From positions 434,001 to 498,000 of the forward strand of contig NZ_WPZY01000001.1 of NCBI RefSeq assembly GCF_013031405.1: DNA of 64,000 nt. The letters are read 5' to 3'. Positions within the stretch are counted from its first letter, which is position 1. Each line of letters opens with the position of its first letter. The position numbers were made by a program, and so were the translations under genes. The stretch comes from Ruegeria sp. HKCCD8929 (GTDB lineage: Bacteria > Pseudomonadota > Alphaproteobacteria > Rhodobacterales > Rhodobacteraceae). The notes under the pieces are model-generated. The model saw only the letters and a program-made list of their open reading frames with translations, was not told the origin of the DNA and ran no database searches. Positions 18,878-27,688 of the stretch are shown here, piece by piece.

Positions 18878-19270
18878 GTCGTCGATCACCGCCATGGCGT
18901 CGATTTCGACCAGCAGGGCGGGATCGGCCAGCGCGCTGACTACGACGCCGGTCGAGCAATGATGCACGCCCTCGAACCAGCGGTTGATCGCCTCGTAAAC
19001 CGGACCGCGATAAGAGATGTCGGTGACATAAACGGTCAGCTTGACCACATCCTTCAGACTGCCACCTGCCTCGCGCATCCAACGGTCGATGTTTTGGCAA
19101 GCCTGATCTGCCTGTTTGCCGGGATCGCCTTTACCCACCACAGTGCCGTCCAGCAGGGTACCTACCTGTCCCTGCATCACCACCAGATCGCCCCGCGCGC
19201 GGATAGCTTTGGAGTAGGTTGCCCGAGCGTGATAGCGGGTTTCGTATTTGTGGATATGGGTGCGGGACAT
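18875..19270 (-). CDS. RidA/YjgF family protein
   Basis: A 131-residue protein starting at the ATG at 19270, with AGGAGG just upstream. RidA features are DLVVMQGQVGTLLDGTVVGKGDPGKQADQACQNIDRWMREAGGSLKDVVKLTVYVTD and the ending ADPALLVEIDAMAVI. Family members hydrolyse reactive enamine/imine intermediates from PLP or flavin enzymes. The gene directly follows the sarcosine oxidase genes (14 bases after soxG), so it may deal with imines released by that oxidase; this is inference. The conserved arginine expected near the end of the active-site strand is not evident (VVVSALADP), so activity may differ from canonical RidA. Its stop codon lies in the adjacent repeat. Confidence 0.85.
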   Translation of the reverse strand: MSRTHIHKYETRYHARATYSKAIRARGDLVVMQGQVGTLLDGTVVGKGDPGKQADQACQNIDRWMREAGGSLKDVVKLTVYVTDISYRGPVYEAINRWFEGVHHCSTGVVVSALADPALLVEIDAMAVIDD

Positions 19271-19284
19271 ACGCTCTCCTCCTG

Positions 19285-19782
19285 TCAGGCCATGGCGCGG
19301 GCGAGATAGTCGGCGATCATGTCGCCGAAACTCTGCTCTACCCCGCAATCGAACCCGCCCTCGCAACGCATGACAAGCGCCTTGAGGCCGAAGAACTCGG
19401 TGAAACTCACGGCATCGGGCCCGAAGGTTGAGATATGCAGGTCAAGCGGGCAGCCGATGGACATGACCTGATCTGCGTCAGGGCCAGTGATGCGAAAAAA
19501 ATTGTGCGTGTCCGAAACGGTCACGAGGCTGATCTCGGGCGGAGATTGGGCTGGCTTCAACGCGGCCTGCAGCGCGGCCTCATCTTCGATGTCAGCGCGT
19601 AAGATCCAGTGATCGGGGCCGATGAAACAAAGCGTCCTGCCGTCTGTGTGGCTTAGGCTGTTGGGGTGTTCTGGAAAGGCGGGCAGGGTGCCTTTGGTCC
19701 ACTCGGCCAGCGCCTTGCGTTTGCCTTTCAGGTCGAAAAGAGCCGAAAGGGGCAGCCTGTCGATTGCAGCGTCATATGCCAT
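19285..19782 (-). CDS. soxG: Sarcosine oxidase gamma subunit
   Basis: A 165-residue protein that begins one base after the soxA stop and matches SoxG in size and place. SoxG has the same fold as part of GcvT; phrases such as LCFIGPDHWILRA, VTVSDTHNFFRITGPDADQVMSIGCPLDLH and SFTEFFGLKALVMR fit it. It is a structural subunit of the heterotetrameric sarcosine oxidase, which oxidatively demethylates sarcosine to glycine and passes the one-carbon unit to tetrahydrofolate. Confidence 0.9.
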   Translation of the reverse strand: MAYDAAIDRLPLSALFDLKGKRKALAEWTKGTLPAFPEHPNSLSHTDGRTLCFIGPDHWILRADIEDEAALQAALKPAQSPPEISLVTVSDTHNFFRITGPDADQVMSIGCPLDLHISTFGPDAVSFTEFFGLKALVMRCEGGFDCGVEQSFGDMIADYLARAMA

Positions 19783-19783
19783 G

Positions 19784-22699
19784 TCAGGATCTCAACCTTT
19801 CGCCGTCGGGATCGTAGAAGATGGGTGCGGCGACTTCCGCCGGGATAGTGCCGTCGGTCAGCCGGACATGCACTGTTTCGCCATGGCGCGACGCCCCGCG
19901 TTCCAGCAGCGCAAGCCCCACCCACCGGTTCAGAACCACGCTCCAGACGCAGGCGGTGACCAACCCCTCGGTCGGTCTGCGCTCGCCGCCCGGAGTCAGC
20001 GGCGCGCCCTCGGGGATCTGGCGGTTGGGGTCGGTCGGAAGCACTCCCACCAGCTCGCGCCTCACCGTATCGCCCGCGCGGCGCAGGGCGACCGAGCGTT
20101 TACCCAGATAGTCGGGTTTCTTCTTCGACATGACCCAACCCATGCCAAGGTCATGCGGGTCGACAGTGCCGTCCACCTCGTGCCCAAGCGAGAGAAACCC
20201 TTTCTCGACGCGCAGCACATGATTGGCCTCGGACCCGATGGGCTCGATTCCAAAGGGTGCCCCGGCCTCCATGATCGCGTCCCACAGCGCGCGCATGTGA
20301 CGGGGGGCGACGTTGACCTCAAAGGACAGCTCGCCGGTGAAGCTCACCCGCACCACGCGAGCGGGCAATCCGGCGACGGTGCCCTCGGCAAAACTCATGA
20401 ACGGCAGCGCTTCGGGAGAGAGGTCGATATCGCCCTCAAGTGCCGCCATCACCTCGCGCGCTTTTGGCCCGCAGATGGTGGCATTGTTCCATTGGCTGGT
20501 GACGGTGGTGACGAACACGTTCCAGTCGGGGAACTGCGTCTGCAACAGCTCCTCCATATGCGAATTCACTGCATCCGCATGACCGGTCGAGGTCGAGACG
20601 ATCCAGCGGTGCTCATCCAGCCTCAGCGCCACACCGTCATCCAGAATGAGCCCGTCATCGGTCAGCATCAGGCCGTATCGACCTCGACCGGGTTTCAGCG
20701 TCGACATGATGTTGGTGTAGAGATGGTCGAGGAACCGGCCCACATCGCGGCCCTTCAACTCGAACGTGCCTAAGGGAGAGCCGTCATAGACACCGACGCC
20801 CTCACGTACCGTCCGGCATTCGCGGTTGACGGTGTCCTGAAAGCTTTCGCCGGGACGCGGGAAATAGCCCGGGCGCCGCCAGCGCGCGCCCGCCTCGTAC
20901 ATGAAGGCTCCTCGGGCGAGGTTCCATTCGGTGATCGGGGTGTGGCGATAGGGCAGGACAACGCTGTCCTCGCGTATCCCGCCAATGGCTCCAAAGGAGA
21001 CCGGGGTATAGGGTGATCGGAAAGTGGTCGTGCCAACTTCGTCCAGCGGCAGACCCTGCTGTAGGGCAACGGTGCCGATGATGTTGATGTTGCCGGTCTT
21101 GCCCTGATCGATCCCCATGCCGCCGGTGGTATAGCGTTTGACATGTTCGACATTGTCATAGCCCTCGCGCAGGGCGAGATGAACGTCATCGACTGAGACG
21201 TCGTTCTGGATGTCCAGAAACGCCTTGCCGCGCGCCGGCTCGACACGCCAGAGGGGTTCAATCGCGTAAGGCAGGTCGTTGGCATCGGGGCATTTCGGAA
21301 CCGGCACACCGGCGACTTTCGCGCCGGCCTCAGCCCCCGAACGCAGCGCCTCGGCTAAAGTCATCTCGCCCGCCGCGCCACCGGCACAGATAGTATTCTG
21401 CGCAGGCTGATCGGGCAGGAAACTGGCCAGTGTCTCGTCATAGTGCAGCGTGCCGCGCGATTGGGAGAAGAGGTGAACCGCCGGGTTCCAACCCCCGGAA
21501 TGTGCCAACAGATCGCAGGATATGCGGCGGGTGGCGCCTCCGCCGATGGGGGCAATTTCGGCCGCACGCACATGGCGGTGCCCGACGGCTGTGGTCACGA
21601 CATGGCCCGACAGAATCTCGGTGTCCGGCACCAGCGCGCGCGCCGCATCCGGCACGTCGCGTCGGCTGTCGATGACGGCGGCAACCTTCACACCGGCGGC
21701 GCGCAGATCGGCGGCGGCGGCATAGGCGCTGTTGTTGTTAGTAAAGACAACCGCCCGCTTGCCGGGCCGGACCGCAAACCGGTTGACATAGGTCTGCGCC
21801 GCACCTGCCAGCATCACGCCAGGGCGGTCGTTGTTGCCGAAGACCAGACTGCGCTCGATGGCGCCGGTGGCGGTGATGACATGGCGCGCACGTACCCGCC
21901 AGTTACGCTCCAGCAGGCTGGGGTTCTCCGGCACGCGTTCGTTCACCATCAGGTAGTTGTGTTCGCGATAAGCCCAGACCGTCGCGTTCCGCAGATGGGT
22001 GACATTGGGCATTGCGGCCAGTTCGGTGACGGTGTCGCTTACCCAGGTGATCGCGTCCTGACCGCCGATGGTGAGCTTGCGTGACAGTAGGTTGCCTCCG
22101 GCCTCGATGCCCTCATCGGCCAGCATGACACGCAGACCCGCCCGGCCCGCGACCAGTGCTGCCATCAGACCGGCAGGCCCGGCGCCCGCGATCAGCAGAT
22201 CGGCGTGGGCGAAACGGCTCTCGAAATGACCCTGAGTGGGCGGCTCCGCGGGAGCGCTCGCCAGCCCGGCAGCCTTGCGGATCGAGGGCTCATAAAGATG
22301 CCAGTTCGGCCATTTGAACGTCTTGTAATAGAACCCAGCCGGCAGGAAACGGGCAAAAAGCTGGTTGATCCCGCCCAGATCGAAGCCGGGTGAGGGCCAG
22401 CAGTTCACTGACCGCGCGCTGAGCCCGTCGCGCAACCGAACCGTGGTCGCCGGTTGATTAGCCGATGCATCCGCGCCTTTAAGTTCCACCAGTGTTGATG
22501 GCTCCTCGGGGCCCGCTCCAACGATCCCGCGCGGGCGGTGGTACTTGAAACTGCGCGCGGTCAGCTTGACCCCGTTGGCCAGAAGGGCCGAGGCCAGCGT
22601 ATCGCCTTCGAATCCCGAAAGGCGCCGCCCGTTGAAGGTGAAGGGGAGAGGCCGGGATCGGTCGATCCGGCCGCCTTGAGGCAATCGGTCAACCTGCAT
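19784..22699 (-). CDS. soxA: Sarcosine oxidase alpha subunit
   Basis: About 971 residues from the ATG at 22699, preceded by GGAGGG and overlapping the soxD end by 11 bases; the ORF opens at 22723. The N-terminus (PFTFNGRRLSGFEGDTLASALLANGV) is the ferredoxin-like domain. ADLLIAGAGPAGLMAALVAGRAG (about 165-190) is the NAD/FAD Rossmann motif. The last roughly 380 residues form the GcvT-type folate-binding domain (GTFELKGRDVGRFLDHLYTN, VSFTGELSFEVNVAPRHM, HDLGMGWVMSKKKPDYLGKRS). The subunit channels the methylene group to folate. The operon order is soxB-soxD-soxA-soxG. Confidence 0.95.
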   Translation of the reverse strand: MQVDRLPQGGRIDRSRPLPFTFNGRRLSGFEGDTLASALLANGVKLTARSFKYHRPRGIVGAGPEEPSTLVELKGADASANQPATTVRLRDGLSARSVNCWPSPGFDLGGINQLFARFLPAGFYYKTFKWPNWHLYEPSIRKAAGLASAPAEPPTQGHFESRFAHADLLIAGAGPAGLMAALVAGRAGLRVMLADEGIEAGGNLLSRKLTIGGQDAITWVSDTVTELAAMPNVTHLRNATVWAYREHNYLMVNERVPENPSLLERNWRVRARHVITATGAIERSLVFGNNDRPGVMLAGAAQTYVNRFAVRPGKRAVVFTNNNSAYAAAADLRAAGVKVAAVIDSRRDVPDAARALVPDTEILSGHVVTTAVGHRHVRAAEIAPIGGGATRRISCDLLAHSGGWNPAVHLFSQSRGTLHYDETLASFLPDQPAQNTICAGGAAGEMTLAEALRSGAEAGAKVAGVPVPKCPDANDLPYAIEPLWRVEPARGKAFLDIQNDVSVDDVHLALREGYDNVEHVKRYTTGGMGIDQGKTGNINIIGTVALQQGLPLDEVGTTTFRSPYTPVSFGAIGGIREDSVVLPYRHTPITEWNLARGAFMYEAGARWRRPGYFPRPGESFQDTVNRECRTVREGVGVYDGSPLGTFELKGRDVGRFLDHLYTNIMSTLKPGRGRYGLMLTDDGLILDDGVALRLDEHRWIVSTSTGHADAVNSHMEELLQTQFPDWNVFVTTVTSQWNNATICGPKAREVMAALEGDIDLSPEALPFMSFAEGTVAGLPARVVRVSFTGELSFEVNVAPRHMRALWDAIMEAGAPFGIEPIGSEANHVLRVEKGFLSLGHEVDGTVDPHDLGMGWVMSKKKPDYLGKRSVALRRAGDTVRRELVGVLPTDPNRQIPEGAPLTPGGERRPTEGLVTACVWSVVLNRWVGLALLERGASRHGETVHVRLTDGTIPAEVAAPIFYDPDGERLRS

Positions 22700-22946
22700 C
22701 GGCGGGGCCCTCCACGATGTCATGGGTGCGCGTGTCGCGCCAGATGGTCAGCCAGGTGCCGCAGCCGCGGACATGCCACCACCGCTCCTGCACCGGGCCG
22801 AGCGGGTTGGGCACTTGTGTTAAATGGGCCACCCAATCGGCGTCTGAGGTCGCATTGGGATCGGGGCGGTCGGGTTTGACCGGGCCGCCAAAGGCGAACT
22901 CGCTTTCGTTGCGCGGGCCGCAAAAAGGGCAGGGGATCAACAGCAT
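22689..22946 (-). CDS. soxD: Sarcosine oxidase delta subunit
   Basis: An 85-residue protein between soxB and soxA. It begins MLLIPCPFCGPRNESEF and contains WWHVRGCGTWLTIWRDT. The CPFC pair and the later H-x3-C match the zinc ligands of the SoxD subunit. It is the small zinc-binding subunit of the heterotetramer. It lies 12 bases after soxB and overlaps soxA, as expected for a coupled operon. Confidence 0.93.
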   Translation of the reverse strand: MLLIPCPFCGPRNESEFAFGGPVKPDRPDPNATSDADWVAHLTQVPNPLGPVQERWWHVRGCGTWLTIWRDTRTHDIVEGPADAG

Positions 22947-22958
22947 GCGGTGCTTTCC

Positions 22959-24209
22959 TTACCTGGCGGTGGTGGTGCCCGTTTCCATCACGTAGTCGAG
23001 ATGACGGAAGCGGCTGAGCGTAAATGGTGCCATCAGCGGATGCGGGCGCCCGGTTGCGACCAGATGCGCCAGGGTCAGGCCGCCTGCGGGAATGGCCTTG
23101 TAGCCACCCCACCATCCGGCGGTGATGAACAACCCCGGCACATCGGTCTGGTCCATGATGGGAGAGGCGTCATGGGCGATATCCAGATGCCCGCCCCATT
23201 GCCGCATCAGCTTGAGCCTCTTGAACGAAGGAAACAGTGACAGCATCGCAGTCACAGTATCCTCGAACACATGCTGCTTGATGTCCCGGCGAAAGCTCTG
23301 GCCCATGTCGGGCGCGCCGCCGATCACCATTTCCCCCTTGTCGGACTGGCTGAAGTAGAAACCTGAATCGGGGCAGTTCACGATGACATCAACCAGCGGT
23401 TTGACTGGCTCGGAGACGAAGGCCGTCAGGTTCATCGTGCGCAGGGGCAGTTTCAGCCCCGCCGTTTCGGTCAGTGTCGTGGTATGGCCCGATACGGCTA
23501 CCACAACCTTATCCGCACGAACGGTGCCGCGAGCGGTCTCAACCCCCTCGATGGAGCCGTCCTGCGCCCGGATCAACTGCGTAACGGCGGTTTGCTGGTG
23601 GATATCCACTCCCATCGCGTCAATCGCACGCGCATAGCCCCAGGCCACGGCGTCATGCCGGTTCACGCCCGCATCCGTATGCACCATCCCACCGATCACC
23701 GGCAGCCGCGCATCCGGCCCGCCTCCGGTCAGCGCGGGGACACGACGGCGCAGTTCGGCCTCGCTGATCTGCCGATAGGTCGAGCCGTAGATGTCCATCG
23801 TCAACTGCCGCCGCCGCAGCTCGCGCATCTTGGGATAGGTCTGCACCACGTCGATCATGGTGCGTTTCGAGTGCATCAGGTTGAAGTTCAGCTCATCCGT
23901 GAGCCCTTCGAACATCTCGACCGACTTGACGTAGAACGGGATCGAGGCATCGCGCATGTAGTTCGACCGCACGGTGACCGTGTTGCGGGCGATGTTGCCG
24001 CCGCCCAGCCAGCCGCGTTCGAGCACGGCAACATTGGTGATGCCGTGCTCCTTGGCCAGATAGTATGCGGTCGCGAGCCCATGTCCGCCCGCGCCGATCA
24101 CGATGACTTCGTAGCGGTCTTTCAGTGGCGGGCTGCGCCAGGCGCGGGTCCAACCCTTGTGCTTGTTCAACCCCTGCCAGATCAGGGAGGCAACGTTGTA
24201 TCTTTGCAT
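22959..24209 (-). CDS. soxB: Sarcosine oxidase beta subunit
   Basis: About 416 residues from the ATG at 24209 (MQRYNVASLIWQGLNKHKGW), which agrees with the usual SoxB start; in-frame ATGs at 24218 and 24230 exist, but the latter lies inside a palindrome. YEVIVIGAGGHGLATAYYLAKEHG is the FAD motif, followed by LERGWLGGGNIARNTVTVRSNY. MVHTDAGVNRHDAVAWGYARA and GWWGGYKAIPAGG are standard late motifs. SoxB carries the flavin active site for sarcosine oxidation. No good Shine-Dalgarno sequence precedes any start. It is the first gene of the operon and diverges from an XRE-cupin regulator. Confidence 0.94.
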   Translation of the reverse strand: MQRYNVASLIWQGLNKHKGWTRAWRSPPLKDRYEVIVIGAGGHGLATAYYLAKEHGITNVAVLERGWLGGGNIARNTVTVRSNYMRDASIPFYVKSVEMFEGLTDELNFNLMHSKRTMIDVVQTYPKMRELRRRQLTMDIYGSTYRQISEAELRRRVPALTGGGPDARLPVIGGMVHTDAGVNRHDAVAWGYARAIDAMGVDIHQQTAVTQLIRAQDGSIEGVETARGTVRADKVVVAVSGHTTTLTETAGLKLPLRTMNLTAFVSEPVKPLVDVIVNCPDSGFYFSQSDKGEMVIGGAPDMGQSFRRDIKQHVFEDTVTAMLSLFPSFKRLKLMRQWGGHLDIAHDASPIMDQTDVPGLFITAGWWGGYKAIPAGGLTLAHLVATGRPHPLMAPFTLSRFRHLDYVMETGTTTAR

Positions 24210-24220
24210 ATTGTGCATAT

Positions 24221-24239
24221 ATTTTACCATTGGTAAAAT
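24221..24239. promoter_or_regulatory. Palindromic operator candidate upstream of soxB
   Basis: ATTTTACC-ATT-GGTAAAAT is a perfect 8-base-arm palindrome in the gap between divergent soxB and the XRE-cupin gene. It sits 12 bases before the chosen soxB start, a position that would repress soxB. The adjacent XRE-cupin protein is the obvious candidate binder (inference). Confidence 0.6.
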
Positions 24240-24321
24240 TCAGTCAAGTGATTCCACCACTCGCAGAGTGCCGGGCGAAACGGTATTGAAGGAAACGAGC
24301 GGCAATCGGTCGGAGGGTAGA

Positions 24322-24900
24322 ATGGCAGAGAAATCGGGTATCGACATTGCGGTCGGGCGGGCGCTGAACCGGCTGCGGCAGGAGCGAGGGCTGACCGTCA
24401 CGGCCCTGTCCAACACCTCGAGCGTGTCGGCGGCGATGATCAGCCGGATCGAGAACGGGCAGGTCTCGCCCTCGCTTTCGACACTGGGCGCGCTGGCCGA
24501 GGCAATGTCGGTTCCTGTGATGGCGCTGCTGACGCAGAATGACCACACCGCCGATGTGCACCACGTGCGGGCGGGGCAGGGGTTGCCGTCGCGCCGGGTG
24601 GCGCCGAACCATGCGCATGAATACCTGCTGCTGGGCAAGCATTGCGGCCCGGGCGGCAGTTTTCAGGCTGCACGTATCCGTATCGACCGAGATGAGGCGG
24701 GCACGCTGCCGACCTACCAGCACGAGGGTCACGTATTCCTGCTCATCCTGTCAGGCGCGGCCACCTATCGCTGCGGTTCCGAGCGGTTCGTGATGCGCGA
24801 GGGCGACACGCTGAGTTTCGATGCCAAGCTGCCGCACGGGTTTTCCGAGATCGATGGCGATCATGTGGAATTCATCACGGTCTCTTCCCGTCCCGACTAG
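24322..24900 (+). CDS. XRE-family HTH regulator with cupin domain
   Basis: 192 residues from the ATG at 24322, preceded by CGGAGGG; the frame is open upstream to 24157 without a ribosome site. The N-terminal XRE helix-turn-helix is VGRALNRLRQERGLTVTALSNTSSVSAAMISRIENGQVSPSLSTLGALAEAM. The C-terminal cupin includes TYQHEGHVFLLILSGAATYRCGSERFVMREGDTLSFDAKLPHGF, with the metal-type H/E/H residues. Regulators of this type sense a small molecule and control amine or amino-acid catabolism. Divergent from soxBDAG and next to a perfect palindrome, it is probably the sarcosine oxidase regulator. Confidence 0.88.
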   Translation: MAEKSGIDIAVGRALNRLRQERGLTVTALSNTSSVSAAMISRIENGQVSPSLSTLGALAEAMSVPVMALLTQNDHTADVHHVRAGQGLPSRRVAPNHAHEYLLLGKHCGPGGSFQAARIRIDRDEAGTLPTYQHEGHVFLLILSGAATYRCGSERFVMREGDTLSFDAKLPHGFSEIDGDHVEFITVSSRPD

Positions 24901-24982
24901 GCGCAAGGTTTGCACCTGCCCGGTCGCGCCGTCATAAAGGGCGCAAGCCCGGGTGCAGAGCCGGGACGCAAGCGGAGGGACC

Positions 24983-25876
24983 ATGAAAATCACGTTCCGG
25001 CAGGTCGATGCGTTTCGCACCGTCATCTCCTCGGGCTCGGTCACCGAAGCCGCTGAGATGCTGGGCATCTCACAGCCAGCGGTCTCTCGACTGATTTCGG
25101 ATCTCGAGGCGGAGGTGGGTTTTGCCCTGTTCCAGCGCGAGGGGCGCGGACTGGTGCCGACTGAAGAGGGCCGCCTGCTGGTGGTCGAGGTGCGTCAGGC
25201 GGTCAGCGGCATGGAGCATATCAAGGACGCCGCCGCCGTGATCGGCACCTTTGGCCACGCGATGCTGCGCCTTGTCACAACGCCGACCTTTGCCAGCCAG
25301 CTTGCCCCCGACTTGATCGCGGATTTCGCGGAACGGCGGCCCAAGGTCATGACTCGGATGGAGATCGAGGCCAATGACGATACCGTCGAATGGCTGGTCT
25401 CGCAGAACCACGATTTCGGGCTGTCCACCAGCGAACCCGCCAATCCGGCGCTGAACAGTCTGATCCTGCACCGGGGCGAGGTGTCCTGCGTGCTGCCGAT
25501 AGCTCACCCTCTGGCCGGGAAGACATCGATCCAGCTCAAGGATTTGGCAGGCGAAAGCTATATCTCTTATGTTGCCGGGTCCCGGTTTCGCCACGCCATC
25601 GACCGCCTGTTCGATAAGCAGGGGATCACGCGCAGCCTGCGGTTCGAGACCCGGACAACGGACGCAATCTGTCAGCTTGTTGCGCGCGGGCTTGGCATAT
25701 CCCTCGTGGCAGCAACTCCGGCCCAATTGGAGGCGGTGGCAGGCTGCGTTGCGGTACCCTTCGCGGCGCCTCTGGATTTCAAGGCGGTGCTGATCTGGTC
25801 GGGCAAGCGCCCGCTTTCAGCCCCTGCCGAGGAGTTTCTGCAGCTCGCCCGCGACCGCGCCACACCGACCGCCTAA
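24983..25876 (+). CDS. LysR family transcriptional regulator
   Basis: 297 residues from the ATG at 24983, preceded by AGCGGAGGG. The HTH reads FRTVISSGSVTEAAEMLGISQPAVSRLISDLEAEVGFALFQREGRGLVPTEEG. The effector domain includes APDLIADFAERRPKV, LPIAHPLAGKTSIQLKDL and ICQLVARGLGISLVAATPAQLEA. The pattern resembles LysR proteins of amino-acid catabolism (OccR/NocR type). It ends four bases inside the convergent permease gene of the amino-acid ABC operon, which it may control; the XRE-cupin gene is 82 bases upstream on the same strand. Confidence 0.88.
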   Translation: MKITFRQVDAFRTVISSGSVTEAAEMLGISQPAVSRLISDLEAEVGFALFQREGRGLVPTEEGRLLVVEVRQAVSGMEHIKDAAAVIGTFGHAMLRLVTTPTFASQLAPDLIADFAERRPKVMTRMEIEANDDTVEWLVSQNHDFGLSTSEPANPALNSLILHRGEVSCVLPIAHPLAGKTSIQLKDLAGESYISYVAGSRFRHAIDRLFDKQGITRSLRFETRTTDAICQLVARGLGISLVAATPAQLEAVAGCVAVPFAAPLDFKAVLIWSGKRPLSAPAEEFLQLARDRATPTA

Positions 25877-26760
25877 CGCTCCCCAGCCTTGCCGCGTTTT
25901 TCCAGCCGGGCAAAGACCCGGGACAGGGTGAAGCAGACGAGGAAATAGAAGGCGGCGGTGGTGATCCATGCCTCGAAGATCATCCGGGACGAGGCAACGA
26001 GTTCGACCGTCTTGTAGGTCAGCTCCTGCACCGAAATCAGCGAGATGATCGAGCTGTCCTTTATCAGTGTGATGAATTGGTTCGCCAGCGGCGGAACCAC
26101 TCGCTTCATCGCTTGCGGCAGCACGATATAGCGCAGCTCCTGCACCCGGCTCATGCCGATCGACCGCGCCGCCTCGCGCTGGCCGCGCGGGATCGACTGG
26201 ATGCCTGCGCGCACGATCTCGCCGACAAAGGCGCTTTCGAAGAGGGCCAGAACGATGACGCCCGAGACCAGCGACGGGAACCGCCGCATCTCGCCAAAGA
26301 AGAACTCCCAGACGCCGATATCCTCTTGCCGCGCGATGCCACGGGCCCAGCGTTCCAGATCAAGCGCGTCGATCAGTTGTTGCGACAGGAAGAAGAAGAA
26401 GATGAAAACCACAACCACGGGCGGGATGTTGCGCAGGCATTCCAGATAGGTTCGCGCCAGCATCCGCACTGTCAGATTGGCCGAACAGCGTGCGACGCCG
26501 AGGATCGTGCCCAGGATCAGGGCCAGGATGCTGGCGTAGATGCTGATGCGAACCGTGGCTGCCAGCCCCTGCAACAGCAGGTTGGCAAACCACTCCTCAC
26601 GCCCCGAGTGCCAGCCGACAATATAGCCCGGGATCAGTTCCCACCGCCATTTGTAGTTCAGTGTTCCTTCGATCGAGTACCAGATATATCCGAAGAACCC
26701 GACCAGCAGCGCCAGGATCAGGTAATCGGGCCATTTCATTTTTTTGACGAAATTCTGCAC
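25873..26760 (-). CDS. Polar amino-acid ABC transporter permease (HisM/GlnP type), second permease
   Basis: A 295-residue permease. GLAATVRISIYASILALILGTILGVARCS is the conserved N-terminal stretch of the HisMQ/GlnP family, and EAARSIGMSRVQELRYIVLPQAMKRVVPPLANQFITLIKDSSI is the EAA loop with the family-specific continuation. ISVQELTYKTVELVASS follows as usual. The roughly 75-residue N-terminal extension with one extra membrane segment (LILALLVGFFGYIWYSI) is longer than in simple GlnP. It is the last gene of a four-gene operon read right to left. Confidence 0.92.
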   Translation of the reverse strand: MQNFVKKMKWPDYLILALLVGFFGYIWYSIEGTLNYKWRWELIPGYIVGWHSGREEWFANLLLQGLAATVRISIYASILALILGTILGVARCSANLTVRMLARTYLECLRNIPPVVVVFIFFFFLSQQLIDALDLERWARGIARQEDIGVWEFFFGEMRRFPSLVSGVIVLALFESAFVGEIVRAGIQSIPRGQREAARSIGMSRVQELRYIVLPQAMKRVVPPLANQFITLIKDSSIISLISVQELTYKTVELVASSRMIFEAWITTAAFYFLVCFTLSRVFARLEKRGKAGER

Positions 26761-26775
26761 CGGCGGGTCCTCGGT

Positions 26776-26806
26776 ACGGGGGCCGGATTAGTGCCCGGCG
26801 CCCCGT
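26776..26806 (-). terminator. Hairpin after the amino-acid binding-protein gene
   Basis: ACGGGGGCCGG (26776-26786) and CCCGGCGCCCCGT (26794-26806) form a slightly imperfect GC-rich stem around a 7-base loop, directly after the binding-protein stop on the minus strand and before the second permease gene. It is likely an attenuator or mRNA-stabilising hairpin. Confidence 0.5.
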
Positions 26807-26817
26807 GTTTCAGATGG

Positions 26818-27651
26818 TTACTGCGCGACCTGATCCGCCCATTCTTCGGTGGCGAACCAGTAGTTGTGACGCTCTTCCAACCAGCCGCTGCGCCACTGCT
26901 GGGCGATCCAGTTGTTGAAGTAGTTCATTGCGTCCGGATCCCCCTTGCGCACACCAAAGGCCTCGCCGCGCGGATCGTAGAGGTTTTCGAACGGCACGCT
27001 CAGCGTCTCCGGGTTGCGCCCGGCCTCGCGGTTTGGTGTCGGCTGCGCCGCCATCGAGGCGTGTGCGTTGCCGTTCAGAACCTCCTGGGTCGAGGCGCCG
27101 TCCTCATCGAACAGGAGCAGCGTGGCGTTTGGGAAGTTCTCGGCGATCACTGCGGCCGGTGTCGCGCCACGGCGTGCGGCGAACGTGATTTCGGGCTTAT
27201 TGAAATCCTCAAGCGACATGCCTTCGGTCATCGACTTGTTGGCCAGAATAGCCAGACCCGAATAGGCATATGGATCGGTGAAGTTGATGGTCAGGTTGCG
27301 CTGTGCGGTCACCGACATGCCCGAGATAATCACGTCGAAATTGCCCGAGACCAGCGCCGGGATGATGCCGTCCCAGGCGGTCGGCACGAACTCGACCTCG
27401 ACGCCCATATCCTCGGCCAGTTGCCGGCCCACATCCAGCTCGAACCCGATCAGATCGCCGTTCTTGTCCCGCATCGACCACGGCACGAACAGCGACAGGC
27501 CGATGCGGATCACGCCGTCCTGCTTGATGGTCTCGATCACGCTTTCGCTTGACAAACCCTGCGTGGTGCTTTGCGCGGACGCCGGAAGGGCAAGGCCGGT
27601 TGCAGCCGTCGCCGCGAGGGCGAGCCCGAGCATTCTTCTGGAAAACTTCAT
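26818..27651 (-). CDS. Polar amino-acid ABC transporter substrate-binding protein
   Basis: A 277-residue family 3 binding protein with a signal peptide (MKFSRRMLGLALAATAATGLALPASA). GVIRIGLSLFVPWSMRDKNGDLIGFELDVGRQLAEDMGVEVEFVPTAWDGIIPALVSGNFDVIISGMSVTAQR is the textbook ligand-binding segment. WIAQQWRSGWLEERHNYWF closes the second lobe. The order binding protein between two permease genes (27689-28531 upstream, 25873-26760 downstream) is common. The ligand is a polar amino acid or related amine, not identifiable by eye. Confidence 0.92.
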   Translation of the reverse strand: MKFSRRMLGLALAATAATGLALPASAQSTTQGLSSESVIETIKQDGVIRIGLSLFVPWSMRDKNGDLIGFELDVGRQLAEDMGVEVEFVPTAWDGIIPALVSGNFDVIISGMSVTAQRNLTINFTDPYAYSGLAILANKSMTEGMSLEDFNKPEITFAARRGATPAAVIAENFPNATLLLFDEDGASTQEVLNGNAHASMAAQPTPNREAGRNPETLSVPFENLYDPRGEAFGVRKGDPDAMNYFNNWIAQQWRSGWLEERHNYWFATEEWADQVAQ

Positions 27652-27688
27652 GGGTTACCTCCTTGTGGTTTGAGCGGTCTTTGTGTGG

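Noticed and set aside
26077..27552. A 491-codon open frame on the plus strand
   Set aside because: It is antisense to the amino-acid permease and binding-protein genes; the composition is that of a shadow frame.
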